Shown: positions 1-11,729, numbered from the stretch's first letter. The stretch: 64,000 nucleotides of DNA from Cryptomeria japonica (GCF_030272615.1 NC_081412.1:693292083-693356082); one strand, 5' to 3'. A program made the numbers and translations. The notes: generated by a model from the sequence alone, not told the origin.

Positions 1-713
1 TAGTTGATCTAATCATGCAAGAGATATAATGAGATTTTATATTGGTAGGTGTGGTTGGTGAGATAGAGATAGAGGTGGAAATAGAGATGTCTTGATAAGT
101 CGACTTGAAGAAAATATTGTTCAATGTGTGTGTGTTGTAGAGAGTAGTGTTGCTGCTAAGAAAAGATAGAGATATCTACTGAAGTAGAGAAAGTAAGCAC
201 ATAGAAATAACAAAGAATATACTAAAGGTGAAGTTGTAGAAAAAAGTAGAAGACAACCAGATAGAGGAAGTAGAAGAAACAAAGGAAGGATTTCAGCAGG
301 CCGAGAGTTTCATTCTCAAGTTATAACTGCATTGTAAATGTTGATAATCATTATAAATCTCTGAGTGGGTGCTCATAGCAAGGGTAGGTGCTCCTTTGAG
401 TAGGTTCTCATAAAATTAGGGGTTGGTTCTCCTTGGGTTGGTGCCCTAAAGTTTAGGGGTTGGTGCTCCTTGGGTTAGTGCCCTAAACTTTGTAATCTAT
501 TATTTACTATGAGGCTAGATTGGAGTAGTAGACTCTAGTAGCTATCCTCATTGAGGTCTTTCCCATATAGGGTTTTCCATGTAAATATGGTGTTGTGGTT
601 TAGTTTGTGTGTGTGTATGTTCTTGAGTAATTTGTTGTTTCAATATTTGCATGCAGTTAAAATTTGAAAATAAATTGATTCACCCCCCTATCATTGTCCA
701 TTTGTGTTCTTCA
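1..713 (+). repeat. E0 copia 5' LTR (left end possibly outside window)
   Basis: The segment ends in CA at 712-713, immediately before a primer-binding site and a copia-type gag, so it is the right-hand part of a 5' LTR. I could not fix its left end; it may lie before base 1. It is non-coding, with G/T-rich direct repeats near 419-492. The matching 3' LTR is not in the window. Confidence 0.7.
419..492 (+). repeat. Two tandem ~37-bp units in the E0 LTR
   Basis: Two imperfect direct copies, each containing GGGGTTGGT, CTCCTTGGGTT and GTGCCCTAAA, lie side by side. A shorter related unit (GTGGGTGCTC) lies just upstream near 364. They look like a minisatellite inside the LTR; function unknown. Confidence 0.7.
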
Positions 714-714
714 A

Positions 715-728
715 TTGGTATCAGATCC
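715..728 (+). other. E0 primer-binding site (initiator Met tRNA type)
   Basis: TTGGTATCAGATCC follows the LTR terminus after one base. It matches the usual plant copia primer site (TGGTATCAGAGC) with a change near its end, so the element primes from initiator methionine tRNA. Confidence 0.75.
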
Positions 729-787
729 CTAGGTTTCCTTACTGTAAAGTTTCCTCTAGCCTGGGTAGATCCTATCTTGTGAACACA

Positions 788-2428
788 ATGGCCAAAAATG
801 AGTCCTCCTCTAAAACCCCTATGTTTGATGGTGCTAACTATGCTTTCTGGAGTAGAAGAATGGAAACGTATTTGTCCTCTTTAGGGTTTGATGTATGGAT
901 GTTAGTGAAGAATGGTTATAATGTTCCTCAAGTTCCTCCTACTGGCTTCGATGCTAAAAGGGAATATGAGAACAATACAAAAGCTAAGAATGCAATCTTG
1001 AGTGGTTTGTCTGATATAGAGTTCATGAAAGTCATGCACTACACATCAGAAAAAGCAACATGGGACAAACTACAAATTATATATGAAGGAGATACCAAAG
1101 TGAAAGAAGCCAAACTATAAAATCTGAGAGCTCAATTTGAAAACCTTAAAATGAATGATGAGGAGAAATTAGCTAACTATCTGCAAAGAATGGATGAAAA
1201 TGTGATTTCTATAAGAGGACTTGGAGAAGAAGTCAAAGATGAAGTTATTGTGAAAAAGGTACTTAGATCTCTCAATCCAAAATATGACACTAGAGTGTCT
1301 GCCATTGAAGAAGCAAAGGATCTCACCACCTTCTCTATGGATGAACTGTTTGGCACTCTATCAGCCTATGATATGAGAACAATAATTGGAGAACCTTGAA
1401 AGAGAGAGGCTTCCTTCAATACCATAGAAAGGAAAATAAAAAGCTACAAATGAGGATGAAAATGACTCTGATGTTGTTGTAGAAAATTTTGTAAGGAAGC
1501 TCAAAAGTGGTTTAGGAAAGTACAAAGGTAAGCTTCCTTTCAAATGTTTCAACTGTGGCAAGATTGGACACTTTTCATCTAAGTCCCGTTATGGAGAAAA
1601 GGATGAATATGAAAAGAAAAACATGAAGGCTTTTAATAAAGAAAAGATGAAGAATTCTTATAAGCCAAGGAGAAGAAATTTCAGGAGAAATAGTAGTCTT
1701 TACGCATTTGAATATGATGCCTTTGATGAGGAAAGTGTCTCTAAAGATTGTTGTAGTGAAGGTGAAAGAGAAGTCAATCTCTTCATGGTGCAAGGAGAGT
1801 TATTCGATGAACACATTATTGTTGATGAAGAAGAGGAAATTGAAGCTGAAGTAGACCTGGAAGATGAACTTGTGAGTGCGCTAGAAGAACTTAGAAGAGT
1901 AAGAAAGGAGTATAAAAAGTACAAGATTGTTGCTGTTGAAGAACAAGATCTACTAAACAAATCACTTGAGGAGTCAAAGACAATAATTTTTGATTTGAGA
2001 ATCTAGTTGGAAGAAGAAAAAAGGATATATGAAGTAACAAAATAATATTTAGAAAAGAAGGATAAGGAGTGTCAAAAATTGGAAGAAATCTTGTAAATTT
2101 AAGAAGAGAATTGGAAAAGAATAAAGATGAACTCAACATGAGGATTAACTATGGTGGCAACACTGAAGTATTAGATAAAATGTTAAGTAAGCAGAAGCAC
2201 ACAAACGAAATTAATGGAGTTGGATTTTAAAAGGGATAATGTTCTAACAATAATGATTCATCAAGCAAGGATATACACTTCACCTCTTCAAATGAAAGTG
2301 AAGTCAAACAAACATTCACAATCAACAAGCCCAATGAGAAGAAGACGTATGTTTCTTCTACAAATAATTAGTTAATTAGCTAGAATGTTGATCCTAAAAG
2401 AAAAGTCAATGCTAATGATGGAGGCTTC
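788..2428 (+). pseudogene. gag: E0 copia Gag, N-terminal part, broken
   Basis: Structural protein of a Ty1/copia retrotransposon. The ATG at 788 (MAKNESS) opens a frame of the DUF4219/UBN2 Gag class: FDGANYAFWSRRMETYL near the start, then ATWDKLQIIYEGDTKVKEAKL. The frame is cut by TAA at 1118 and TGA at 1397, both readable as C-to-T changes, and shifts near 1440. A zinc knuckle at 1545-1586 (CFNCGKIGHFSSKS) has Ser (TCC) in place of the last Cys. From about 1800 to 2100 the product is acidic and coiled-coil-like, with further stops after 2006. The gene is interrupted at 2428 by S1 and resumes at 11477. Family assignment is firm; it cannot make intact protein. Confidence 0.85.
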
Positions 2429-4064
2429 TGATAGAGTTCACCTAGCCCTCTCAACACTTCAATAAGTTGATGTTGCTCAATTTCACCAACTCACCAGGCC
2501 TAGTTTCTTTCTAGACCTAAAATTCCTTCTCAATATCTTCTAGGGCTTTCTCTTACTCACTCCAAGGTGTTTTCTTCAAGTGTCCTTGCTAGGAACCCTA
2601 CCAATTTGCTATGTTTCCCATATGCTCAATGATGGCTTCTTGGCTTAAATTCATCAAACTACTCTCCAATGGTATTGAGATGTTTCAAAGGTGTAGAGGG
2701 TTCTTACCTCATTTTTTTAGATGTTTTCAAGGTCCATTTATGGTTTTCAATCTAAAGGTTTCTTACCGATTTCAAAAATTGGTCTAGAAAAGGCTACAAG
2801 GGAAAGAGCCCCAATTAGGCCTCCTAGAACCGGTTTTTGAGGTCTTGGGATAAAATGATCCAAAGGAACCCCAAAATAAAATGTATTTTCTTCAAATATT
2901 CACTCAACCCCAAAGGATTTCAATTGTTTTAAGCTTCCAACCCTTCTTTTCATACACAAACCCGAAAATGAGAATTTCAAGGGCTTCTAGGCACTTGATT
3001 GGTAGCAACAAGTAAATCTTGTCTTTGGACCTTGAAATGGAACTCTTGAGGCTTCTTCCTACACAATAAAACCTGTAATATCCTATTACAACTCCCCAAA
3101 ATCTTGGGACTTTCATTTACATTCACCTCTACAATTTGTGCTAACTTTTCATCTTGCCAACTCTAGCCGAGTTGCTCCTGGGCTTGCCTAGGGCAAGATG
3201 CTAAAAATATCAAATGACACTTTCAGACATTCTCCTTTCATATGTACACTATAAAATTAGTTTCCTACCATGTCCCAAAAGACCATTATGAACACACAGT
3301 GGGAATTTATGGGGCACCCATTTTAGCAAAACTGCTAATTACAAGCCAAAACTTGCTACTTGTGAATCAAATCACCTAAACAGTAGTAACTGATAAATAC
3401 AAAGCTTGAAAATGAAAATACTACCCTAAAACAAACTACTAAACCTCAATAAATCATTGGATTCATGGATTCAATCCATTAAACCTTCAAAGAATGCAAA
3501 AATTGACAAAAACAATGAAAAGTGTAGTCCAAAATCTTGTATTTTGATTATTGCTTCCAAAATCCAAGTACACCAGCCTTGATAAACATGAAAGAGAGGG
3601 TTTATATATCCTTCCCACATGTGGAGTCCTTCCATGGCATTGGGAAATCCTAGGCTTCAATGTTGAACTAATTTCAGGACAAAAATTGTCATGACAACAA
3701 AAGTTGTCATGACAACGTTTTGCAACTTTGTGTTTTTTACATTTTTGATCTCTCCAACCTAAGAGACCTATTCCCAGTCATCACATATGAAATTTAAAAC
3801 ATGCCTAAGACCTATTTTACCCTCTCTAAGGATTTTGACAACATTTGACACTTTTGACAAACCAAAAGGCCAAAAACCTTCTCAAACACACTATTTACAC
3901 AAAAAATGCAAACCTAGGTAAAATGAACTCCACCTAGGACTACATTGACAAAATACTCACTCTTGGACCCTCCTGGAGTCCTTATTTACTATTGACTTGG
4001 CTAGGGTTAGTACAAGCCAAAATTTGTAAAAACAAGAAACTAGGACCTAGGTGTTCCTGCATCA
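2429..4064 (+). mobile_element. S1 solo LTR, 1636 bp
   Basis: The segment begins TGATAG, ends GCATCA (TGAT/ATCA inverted ends) and is flanked by GCTTC (2424-2428) and GCTTG (4065-4069). Joining the flanks restores an open E0 gag frame (AND-GGF-TKVKD), which supports an insertion rather than native sequence. There are no retroviral reading frames, primer site or second LTR, so it is a solo LTR left by recombination. TTTATATATCC near 3599 is a possible TATA box, favouring plus orientation. The flanking mismatch is explained by one base change at 4069, shared with the duplication of the next element. Confidence 0.75.
3686..3716. repeat. Paired TTGTCATGACAA palindromes
   Basis: A perfect 12-bp palindrome (3686-3697) is followed five bases later by a 14-bp version, GTTGTCATGACAAC (3703-3716), about 90 bp after the putative TATA box of S1. 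It could be a paired protein site or a hairpin in the R region. Confidence 0.7.
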
Positions 4065-4073
4065 GCTTGACAA

Positions 4074-5162
4074 TGTTGGCATTTTGATGATGTTGTGATT
4101 GTCATTGATGGACACACACTTGTTTTGTTATCACTTTCTTTATGTATGAGTTATGCTCAACCGGTAATTGTTCCAACTAGTATTATGTATTATAGTCTTT
4201 AGACTATTGGTGTTTTATAGAAGGTGTTTATCAGTCACAATTTGACTGAAGACCTCAAGAGGTTCAAGAATCTCAAGTGGTACGAAGGAACAAAGTGGTA
4301 GTTAACATTTTTCCAGTCTTCATTTTGACAACCGGTAATCTGTAAATTGTATGAACCGGTATTACTCTATGATGAGTTACCAACTGATATTTCTGTGATG
4401 AGTTATCATCCACCGACACTTTGGCGGTGATTTTGTGTCATGTTACCAAATGTGTCTAGATGCACTGAACTTAAGAACTTGTAATGTAATCCTATTGGAC
4501 CGACATAAAATCAGACTCCTTTATAAGGACATCATGTCTAGGGTTTTATAAAAAAGTTGATGAGGGTTTTGTATGTCCGATCATAGAAGAGAAGATTAGG
4601 TCTGTGTGAAGAGTAGGAGTGTGGAGATATTGAAGACTGAAGTAATGTTGAATTGCATTAACAATGAGCTATCAAGGATCTAACCAGGTATACTATGCTA
4701 TTATCTAGATCACTCATTGATTACTCACATCTTCAACAAGTCTAAAACCCTTAACTAGGTAAGCCTAGAAAATCCTTTGTAAATCCTTTAACAAGGTGGT
4801 TCACAACTGTGAATCTGAAATCCTCTCACAAGGTAGTCTTTAACAGGACTTATCTCCTAATAGAGATCTAGATTCCTAACAGGGTCTATTCTGGTGAAGA
4901 ACATTGTATGACATTAACTAGTATGACCTTAACCAGTCTAGTTTCTATTCCACGGATAGTTACTTGTGAGTTTCTGCTCACCATGGTTTTTCCTATTTGG
5001 GTTTCCACATCAAAACTTCTTGTGTTATGGTGATTGTGCTCTTGTGGGTGAATGCTTTGTTTTCTATTTGGTTTGCATTAATCTTAACCGGTTATCTACT
5101 AAACTGTTTGAGTTTAGTGATTTTTGGTATACTAATTCACCCTCCCCTCTTAGTATTCATCA
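4074..5162 (+). repeat. C 5' LTR
   Basis: 1089 bp, TG...CA. It matches 10351-11476 throughout, lacking a short stretch near its 3' end present in the other copy. TTTATAAGG at 4520-4528 is the likely TATA box. Short open frames inside are not genes. Confidence 0.9.
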
Positions 5163-5163
5163 A

Positions 5164-5178
5164 TTGGTATCAAAGCCA
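5164..5178 (+). other. C primer-binding site
   Basis: TTGGTATCAAAGCC lies one or two bases after the LTR end and matches the initiator-Met tRNA site of copia elements with one change. Confidence 0.8.
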
Positions 5179-5212
5179 ACCTTTCTATAAGTTTAACCAC
5201 TTGGAAGGAGAT

Positions 5213-6493
5213 ATGGGGGAATACACTATGAGGGAACTTACTTATTGTCTCACTCAGACTGAGAAAGCCTTTGATAAACTCAAAGTCAAGTATAAAGCCT
5301 CTCTAGCAAAAAGAAGAGAGCATGCTGAGAAACTAATGGAGCTTACTGAAAATAGTTCTTCTGATGAAGCAAACATGGACGCCCTAGTTGAAGAAGTTGA
5401 AAAATTGAATGAATCTAATGCCAACTTGAGAAAGGAACTAGAAGGAGTGACTATTAGAATGTGTCAAGAGCTTGAGAATTGAAGGAAAGATGAAGATCTG
5501 GTAAAAGACAAAGATCATGAGATCTCCAAGCTGAAGCAAGAAATCAGTGCCCTTACTGCTCATCTCCAAGAGAGTAAAGTGGAAAAAGAAGAAATGCAAG
5601 GTGAACTAAACATGGTTATTTCTGAGAATGCAACCTTGAAGGAATCCAATGCTGCTATTTCTAAGGAACTCTCTGAGTCAAAGGAAATACTTGCCAAATT
5701 TAATTAGAGTACTGTTAAGCTAGAGCAAAAGCTTGAATTAGCAAAACTGGTAAAGAATACCACTGCACTTGGTTTCTCTAGTTATAAGGAAGGTGAGACC
5801 TGTGGAACAAAATAAGTAGCATCAAAGAAGCAACCAACAACAAAGGATAAAGGTAAGCAAAATTTTAAACCTGTTTGCTTTAATTATCTCAAGGAAGCAC
5901 ATACTGCTAATGTGTGTAGAAATAAGGCCTATAATAATTTTCCTTATTTTCTAAACAATAAGCCTAGATCCAATAGATTCAATGGAAACTGTTATACATG
6001 CAACAAGTTTCGGCATAGAGCATTTGAATGTAGGTCTATTTTGCACAACACTAGGAGATACCCTCCAAGGACTCAAGGAGTTATCTTGGAACCCACTGTG
6101 AACCGAAATCCAAATTGATATAATGCCTATGACCATCAGTCAGGTGGTGGTGGCTATCAAGCGGCAACCAGCTGGAGAGCAACCTATTTGATCTGTCATG
6201 GTTGCAGTCACACTACTACAACATACAGAAGGAAGAATGGTAGAATGAACCATGGACCATGGAGAACACCTGGAATGGTATGCTATCATTACAACAAACT
6301 GGGACACCCTGCTAAAACCTGCAAAATGAGAAAGAACCTATCGGATGATATACCGATCACTCCAGAAGGAAAGATTGATGTTGAAACCGTTCAAGCAGGA
6401 ATGAATAAAACATGGAAAAAGAAACCTGAAGAAGTGTCACAAGATGAACCGGTTTCTGCACCTAGTGTGGAAGTCTCTGAACTGGCAAACTGA
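5213..6493 (+). pseudogene. gag: C Gag-like protein lacking capsid domain, broken
   Basis: A single reading frame of about 427 codons runs from ATG 5213 (MGEYTMREL) to the TGA at 6493, interrupted by several stops but no frameshift I can see. Residues 1-180 are strongly coiled-coil. Three CCHC positions follow: 5876-5917 (CFNYLKEAHTANVC), 5990-6031 (CYTCNKFRHRAFEC, intact) and 6281-6322 (CYHYNKLGHPAKTC). The first and third have Tyr for the second Cys. The UBN2-type capsid region seen in E0 is absent; the protein starts at the coiled-coil part. An RNA-binding Gag remnant is the likely identity. Confidence 0.75.
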
Positions 6494-6935
6494 GCTTCAG
6501 AAAAGCTTAGGGGGAACAAATCAGTGAAATGTTTTGAACCCCCAGTTTATATCGGTAAAGAACCAAAACCAATATATGTTACCTATCAATCGATAGAATT
6601 TTTTGAAGTGGTAAAAGGAAAAATTAGGGTTTGTACCCTAGCGGTGGAGCATTTATTATGGTAGGTGAATAATTTGTTTAAAAGGGATTCTTAATGTCAA
6701 TTTCAATTATCAGTTTATGAGTGAAGAAATTTTCAAGAGCAGAATAACAAAAGGCATTTTGACTTGCGATTTCAGAGAGAACTCAAATCTTGCAGAAGAA
6801 TCCAAAGATATTTTCAACCTATTGGTGAAGAACATCAAAGTGGTAATCCAACAACCGAAGTGGTGTGATGTGAGCTACATTGGCAAACCCTAAATTTTGA
6901 AATTGTGAAGGTATTTCTCAAAATTCTTGTTAATC
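6494..6935 (+). other. C spacer between gag remnant and accessory frame
   Basis: 442 bp with no sustained open frame and no pol motif. This is where protease-integrase-RT would start in an autonomous copia element; nothing of it remains. Confidence 0.6.
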
Positions 6936-9838
6936 ATGGCTTTTGCATCGCACTCTAGTTCTAGTGTACCCATGGAATCAGTTGAATTTATTCAAAGGAA
7001 AATGAAATACAATGCCCTATCCCAGATATCCATTGGAGTCATAGTTGAGGAATATATTTCAACCTACATTGATTGTAAATTGGAAGACCTAGGATCCCTA
7101 GCGATTCATTCCCAGCTAGGTTTGTTCTGTGGGGATGACAAGAAAATCAAACTGGAATACAACATCCTAGAGAGGAAGAAACTACATAATGTTGTTTATT
7201 TTCTTGAAGAGTTCACTGAAGAACACATATGCATCATCTTGAGCAAAGTACATGGTGACAAAATGAATCTCAAGAGGACGCATGACATAACACCTGAAGC
7301 AATTCATGTTGTCACCAGTTTCTGCAACATTGGTGAGGTGCTAGCCCTAAGGAAGGTCATCAAGACTGAAATGACTAAGCTCACCGGTTCTTTAAGCGAC
7401 CAATGAGGAATGTCTATCAACCCCATCAAAGATGACTTGGTTAAGTATGCCTACATGGTGATCGGCTACCGAGTGTTTTATGTAAGATGAATAAACTTTG
7501 TCCCTACTACTGTGGTGAATGTTACATACAGAATGATCAAGGAAGATGCCTCATTTGATTTGTGTACCTATTTTCAAAAACAACTTCTATTGAACCTAAA
7601 GTTCATCAAACAGGACAATGCTCTGAGGTTCAGATTTGGACAACTTTTGGTCAGCCTATTTTTCTCCTTCCAAGGCTATTTCCCAGGAGTTGGCGATATT
7701 TAATGGTAAATTAGGGAAAGTCTCCAAGTGGTGGGAACTAGATATCCTGAGGTCTTGAATAAATACTTTGATGAATTAAAGAAAAAGATGAGTTAGAGGA
7801 TGAGGATTTTTGGAGATATTGTAAAGAAATATGAAGATGACATCTGCTTTATCATAAAGGTAGATGAATGCATAATGGAAGCAATAGAGGTGAGAAAAGT
7901 AGCAGTAGAATCTATGGGGTATGAAGTAATGTATGACATGTTTGATGGGTATGCCTCTACCCTGATTTCCTCACCCTTAGATGCAAATAAAAAGTGAATG
8001 GACATCTACTTGGAAAGGCTAACATCGGTTGAAGAACCTTCAGTGAAAAAGGGAAAGGTAGTGCCATCGGTATCGGCACTAGTTACCTCAACTATCCCAA
8101 AAGTGACCAAGAGGTCACCTGCTAAGAAGAAACCGAAAGTTGCACCCACTAAAGTATTTGAGAGGAAGCAGAAGACCAAAATCAACTCACCGGAGTCCGA
8201 GGATACCGAACTGAAAGTGCAGCCTAAGAAAACTTGACAATCAAGCAAGAAGGCTAAGTCTACCAATACTGCACTTGCATCATCAACACTAGTACATATA
8301 GACATCTCTTCTTACAAGCCTCTAACACATTGTCAAAGGACTTTAAAGAATATTAAGAGAAAGGTGCTTGATGACTTGAAAGAATATTTTGATGATTTTT
8401 CTAATAATGAGAAGGAAGAAGTAGAATAGGAAATGATAAAATATCTATGTATGAATAACTGGTCGCCATCTGAAATTAGATCGGTGACATCTGATTCTTT
8501 GTACAATTATTTGGACAATAAATGACACATTACCATTGAGAAAGAACAAGAATAAGGGAAAAAATCTTTGCTCAATACTTCCCTGATGCCTCCAATTCTA
8601 AATTATTTGAAATTATAGACAAGAATAAAGGTCTCTTCTTCATGAGAAGAAGAAGACTCAAGCTGCTAGAAGGCAAAACCTCTGAAGTGGAGAAGGACAC
8701 TCATCTACATGCCAAAGCCGCTATCTAGTTACATCAAGTGTCTAAGGCCAACAAGAAGGTCGAACATGAACCAGACTAATCCTCAGCCAAACCAGATAAG
8801 GTATTTGATGGAGAAGGAGAAAGAGTTAAAGAATAGGTGGACACTATTGATTTTGATGCATTGGATGGTGAAGATGTCACTCTAGATATAGAAAAGGAAA
8901 AGGCTGACAAGGAAAAAGTAGAAAAGAAAAAACTGGACAAGGAAAAGGTTGATAAGGAGAAAGCGGAAGAGAAAAAAAAAGAGGAGAAGGAAAAGAAAGT
9001 GGAAGACAAGAGAAGAAGAGAAAAGAAGAGGAGAAGAGAAAAGAAGAGGAGAAGAGGAAAGAATGGGAGAAGAGGAAAGAAGAAGAGAAGAAGAAAAAGG
9101 AGGAAGAAAAGAAGAAGCAGGAAGAAGATAAGAATAAGGAAGAACTAAGGAAAGAAGAAGCAAAAGAGAAAATAGCTGTAGAGAAGGAGGAAACAGAGAA
9201 AGCCAAACATGTGGAGACTCCAAAGGCAACCTGTGGTCAAGCCAAACTGGTTGACATCACTAGCCTTATCGACCTCCAATCTACAGATGAATTGGAGCTG
9301 TTACAAAGCATAAAGCTTGCACAAGAAAGATTGGAAACATTGAGGAGGAAAAAGGAACAGGATGTCATTCAAACTATGGTTGACACCCTCACCAGTTTGA
9401 TTCCAGATACTAACCTCCCCAGTATCAATTCATCTCTGGCCAAATTGAAACTTCTATGTACTATTGTAGAAGACCAGGTCCAATGCCTGGAAGAAGTTGC
9501 TAAAGAAAATGCACAAAAGAAGCATCAAAAGGCACTAAACACTGCCTTAGTCAAGAAACTAAATGTGCTCCAGTCTTAACTTTAGAAATAATAGAAGGAC
9601 ATAAGTGTTTCTATGGATGAGGGCAACAAACTATTGAGCAAAATCAGCCAACCCCATCTATTCTGCGATGATGTGCTCACCCAAAAAGAGAAACTCCAAT
9701 CAGATTTGCAGACATACATAAGCAACTTCAAGACACCATATGATTCCTTCACTACATATGGGAAAATAGTTCATCGCTTTCAGCTTCAATCTGCCAGGAT
9801 AGAGTTAGAGATCAACAACCAGTCAAGAGATTTGTAGG
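6936..9838 (+). pseudogene. C accessory ORF, unknown function, broken
   Basis: I do not recognise a named family. From ATG 6936 (MAFASHSSSS) one frame can be followed to 8237 through stops at 7404, 7488, 7701, 7797, 7995 and 8235. The first ~260 residues look globular and helical, with a hydrophobic stretch LLVSLFFSFQGYFPGVGDI near 7644-7700. A Lys/Pro-rich basic linker follows (8040-8300), then a Lys/Glu coiled coil over a GA-rich tract, and a helical tail at 9211-9579 and 9613-9837 in another frame. The order (globular head, basic linker, coiled-coil tail) resembles the frame inside the B LTRs. It occupies the place of pol. It could be a captured host gene or a plant-transposon accessory protein. 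Confidence 0.5.
8880..9190 (+). repeat. GA-rich low-complexity tract
   Basis: Purine-only stretches of GAAGAGAAAAGAAGAGGAG type, coding for Lys/Glu/Arg runs in the accessory frame. Replication slippage here probably caused the frame changes. Minus-strand Ser/Phe frames across it are antisense artefacts. Confidence 0.85.
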
Positions 9839-10338
9839 AGCTTCAACTAGTCTTATTTCCCAGACTGCTAATTCTTCAGAAGTGCTTTCTCAATCTAGAA
9901 GCCCTAACGGTAACTCAAGAGATGAGTACTATTGATGCCATGGAAGAATAGGTATCTCAGATCCAGACCAAAAGTGACGTTGCTGCCTCATTACTTGAGT
10001 CATGGTCATTAGACATGAATACTTTTTTGCAGGATTTTAAATCGGTTTTTGACAAGTTCAATCCTTATTGTCATAAACATTTACTCCATTTTAATGATAA
10101 TGAGAAATAGGGGTTATTTTGCAGTTCTTTGTCTTTGTTGGCAAAGGGGGAGTAGTATTTAAAATTTTGTTGAATGCTATGTATACTTTCATGTTACCAC
10201 TTTAAGGGAGTAGTATACATTGTAATTTCTGCAAAAGGGATAGTGTATATGCTTAGGTGGAGTAATTTTGATTATAGCATAGTTTTGTTGTAAAAACACT
10301 TTGATGTAAAAATTTTCCTAAGTGTTGCCATCAATGCT
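9839..10338 (+). other. C 3' non-coding region
   Basis: About 500 bp with no sustained frame, becoming T-rich and containing several GGGGGAG or AAGGGA runs before the true polypurine tract at 10339. Nothing else recognised. Confidence 0.6.
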
Positions 10339-10350
10339 GAAGGGGGAGAT
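10339..10350 (+). other. C polypurine tract
   Basis: GAAGGGGGAGAT directly precedes the TGTTGG start of the 3' LTR, the expected place for the plus-strand primer. Confidence 0.85.
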
Positions 10351-11476
10351 TGTTGGCATTTTGATGATGTTGTGATTATCATTGATGGACAAACACTTGT
10401 TTTGTGATCACTTTCTTTATGTATGAGTTATGCTCAACCAGTAATTGTTCCAACCGGTATTATGTATTATAATCTTCAGACTATTGGTGTTTTGCAGAAG
10501 GTGTTTACTGATCACAATTTGACTGAAGACCTCAAGTGGTTCAAGAATCTCAAGTGATATGAAGGAACAAAGCAGTAGTTAACATTTTTCTAGTCTTCAT
10601 TTTTGACAACCGATAATCGGTAAATTGTATGAATTGGTATTACTCTATGATGATTTACCAACCAGTATTTCTGTGATGAGTTATCATCCACCGACACTTT
10701 GGCGGTGAATTTGTGTCGTGTTACCAAATGTGTCTAGATTCACTAAACCTAGGAACTTGTAATGTAATCCTATTGGACTGACATGAAATCAGACTCCTTT
10801 ATAAGGACATCATGTCTAGGGTTTTAAAAAATTGTTCATGAGGGTTTTGTATGTGTGATCATAGAAGAGAAGATTAGGTCTGTGTAAAGAGTAGGAGTGT
10901 GAAGATATTGAAGAGTGAAGTAATGTTGAACTACATTAACAATGAGCTATCAAGGATATAACCAAGCATACTGTGCTAGTATCTAGATCACTCACTTGTT
11001 GATTACTCACATCTTTGACAAGTCTAAAACCGTTAACTAGGTAGGCCTAGCAAAGCCTTTGTAAATCCTCTAACAAGGTGGTTCACAACTATGAATCTGA
11101 AATCCTCTCACAAGGTAGTATTTAACAGGACTTATCTTCTAACAGAGATCTAGATTCCTAACATGATTTGTTCTGGTGAAAAACATTGTATGACCTTAAC
11201 CGGTCTAACCTTAACCGGTCTAGTTTATATTTTGCAGATAGTTACTTGTGAGTTTCTACTCACTGTGGTTTTTCCCATTTGGGTTTCTACGTCAAAACTT
11301 CTTGTGTTATGGTGATTGTGCTCTTGTGGGTGAATGTTTTGTTTTCTATTTGGTTTGCATTTATCTTAACCAATTTATTTGTAAATTTTTCATACCGATT
11401 ATCTGCTAAACTATTTAAGTGTTTGAGTTTATTGATTTTTGGTAAACTAATTGACCCCCCCTCTTAGTATTCATCA
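10351..11476 (+). repeat. C 3' LTR
   Basis: 1126 bp, TG...CA, homologous to 4074-5162. It carries an extra ~37 bp near 11370-11410 not present in the 5' copy. TATA-like TTTATAAGG occurs near 10798. Confidence 0.9.
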
Positions 11477-11729
11477 CACAAAGGTCAAGGATACAAGAAG
11501 GAAGAGCTCAAGAAGACTGAACTATTCTTCTCCAAGGAGACCAATGAGAAACAACTTCAATAATGATTGGTATGAATCTCAATTCCATGGTTACTACTAT
11601 AAATGTAACACTTATGGTCATAGAATTGTTTATTGTAAGCTTACGCATAGATCTCCACCTAGTTTTGAAAGTACAAATTGATTTTCTACTCTTAGGGATA
11701 TGAATGTTGTTTGTTATCAATGTAATAGG
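11477..11729 (+). pseudogene. gag: E0 copia Gag, continuation
   Basis: This continues the E0 gag interrupted at 2428. The product is basic (TRRKSSRR) and holds a second zinc-knuckle position near 11597-11640 with Tyr for the first Cys (YYKCNTYGHRIVYC). A third begins at 11712 (CYQCNR) and is cut at 11729 by the start of B, so B landed inside the codons of a zinc knuckle. The rest of E0, including pol and its 3' LTR, would be to the right of the B array, outside the window. Confidence 0.75.

Larger units (their letters stand above)
4074..11476 (+). mobile_element. C: non-autonomous copia-type LTR element with accessory ORF
   Basis: Two LTRs (4074-5162 and 10351-11476) start TGTTGGCATTTTGATGATG and end TATTCATCA. 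An initiator-Met-type primer site follows the first and an AAGGGGGAGA polypurine tract precedes the second. Flanks are GACAA (4069-4073) and CACAA (11477-11481). The 5.2-kb interior has a degenerate Gag with three zinc-knuckle positions and a long accessory frame. I find no protease, integrase, RT or RNase H motif, so it would depend on a helper, like large retrotransposon derivatives. It sits in the gag of E0. Confidence 0.85.

Noticed and set aside
3597-4064. S1 as part of C or as a full element
   Set aside because: No second copy of its ends, primer site or genes; its own flanking duplication marks it as a solo LTR.
8877-9229. Minus-strand Ser/Phe/Leu-rich frames
   Set aside because: Antisense of a GA-rich Lys/Glu coding tract.
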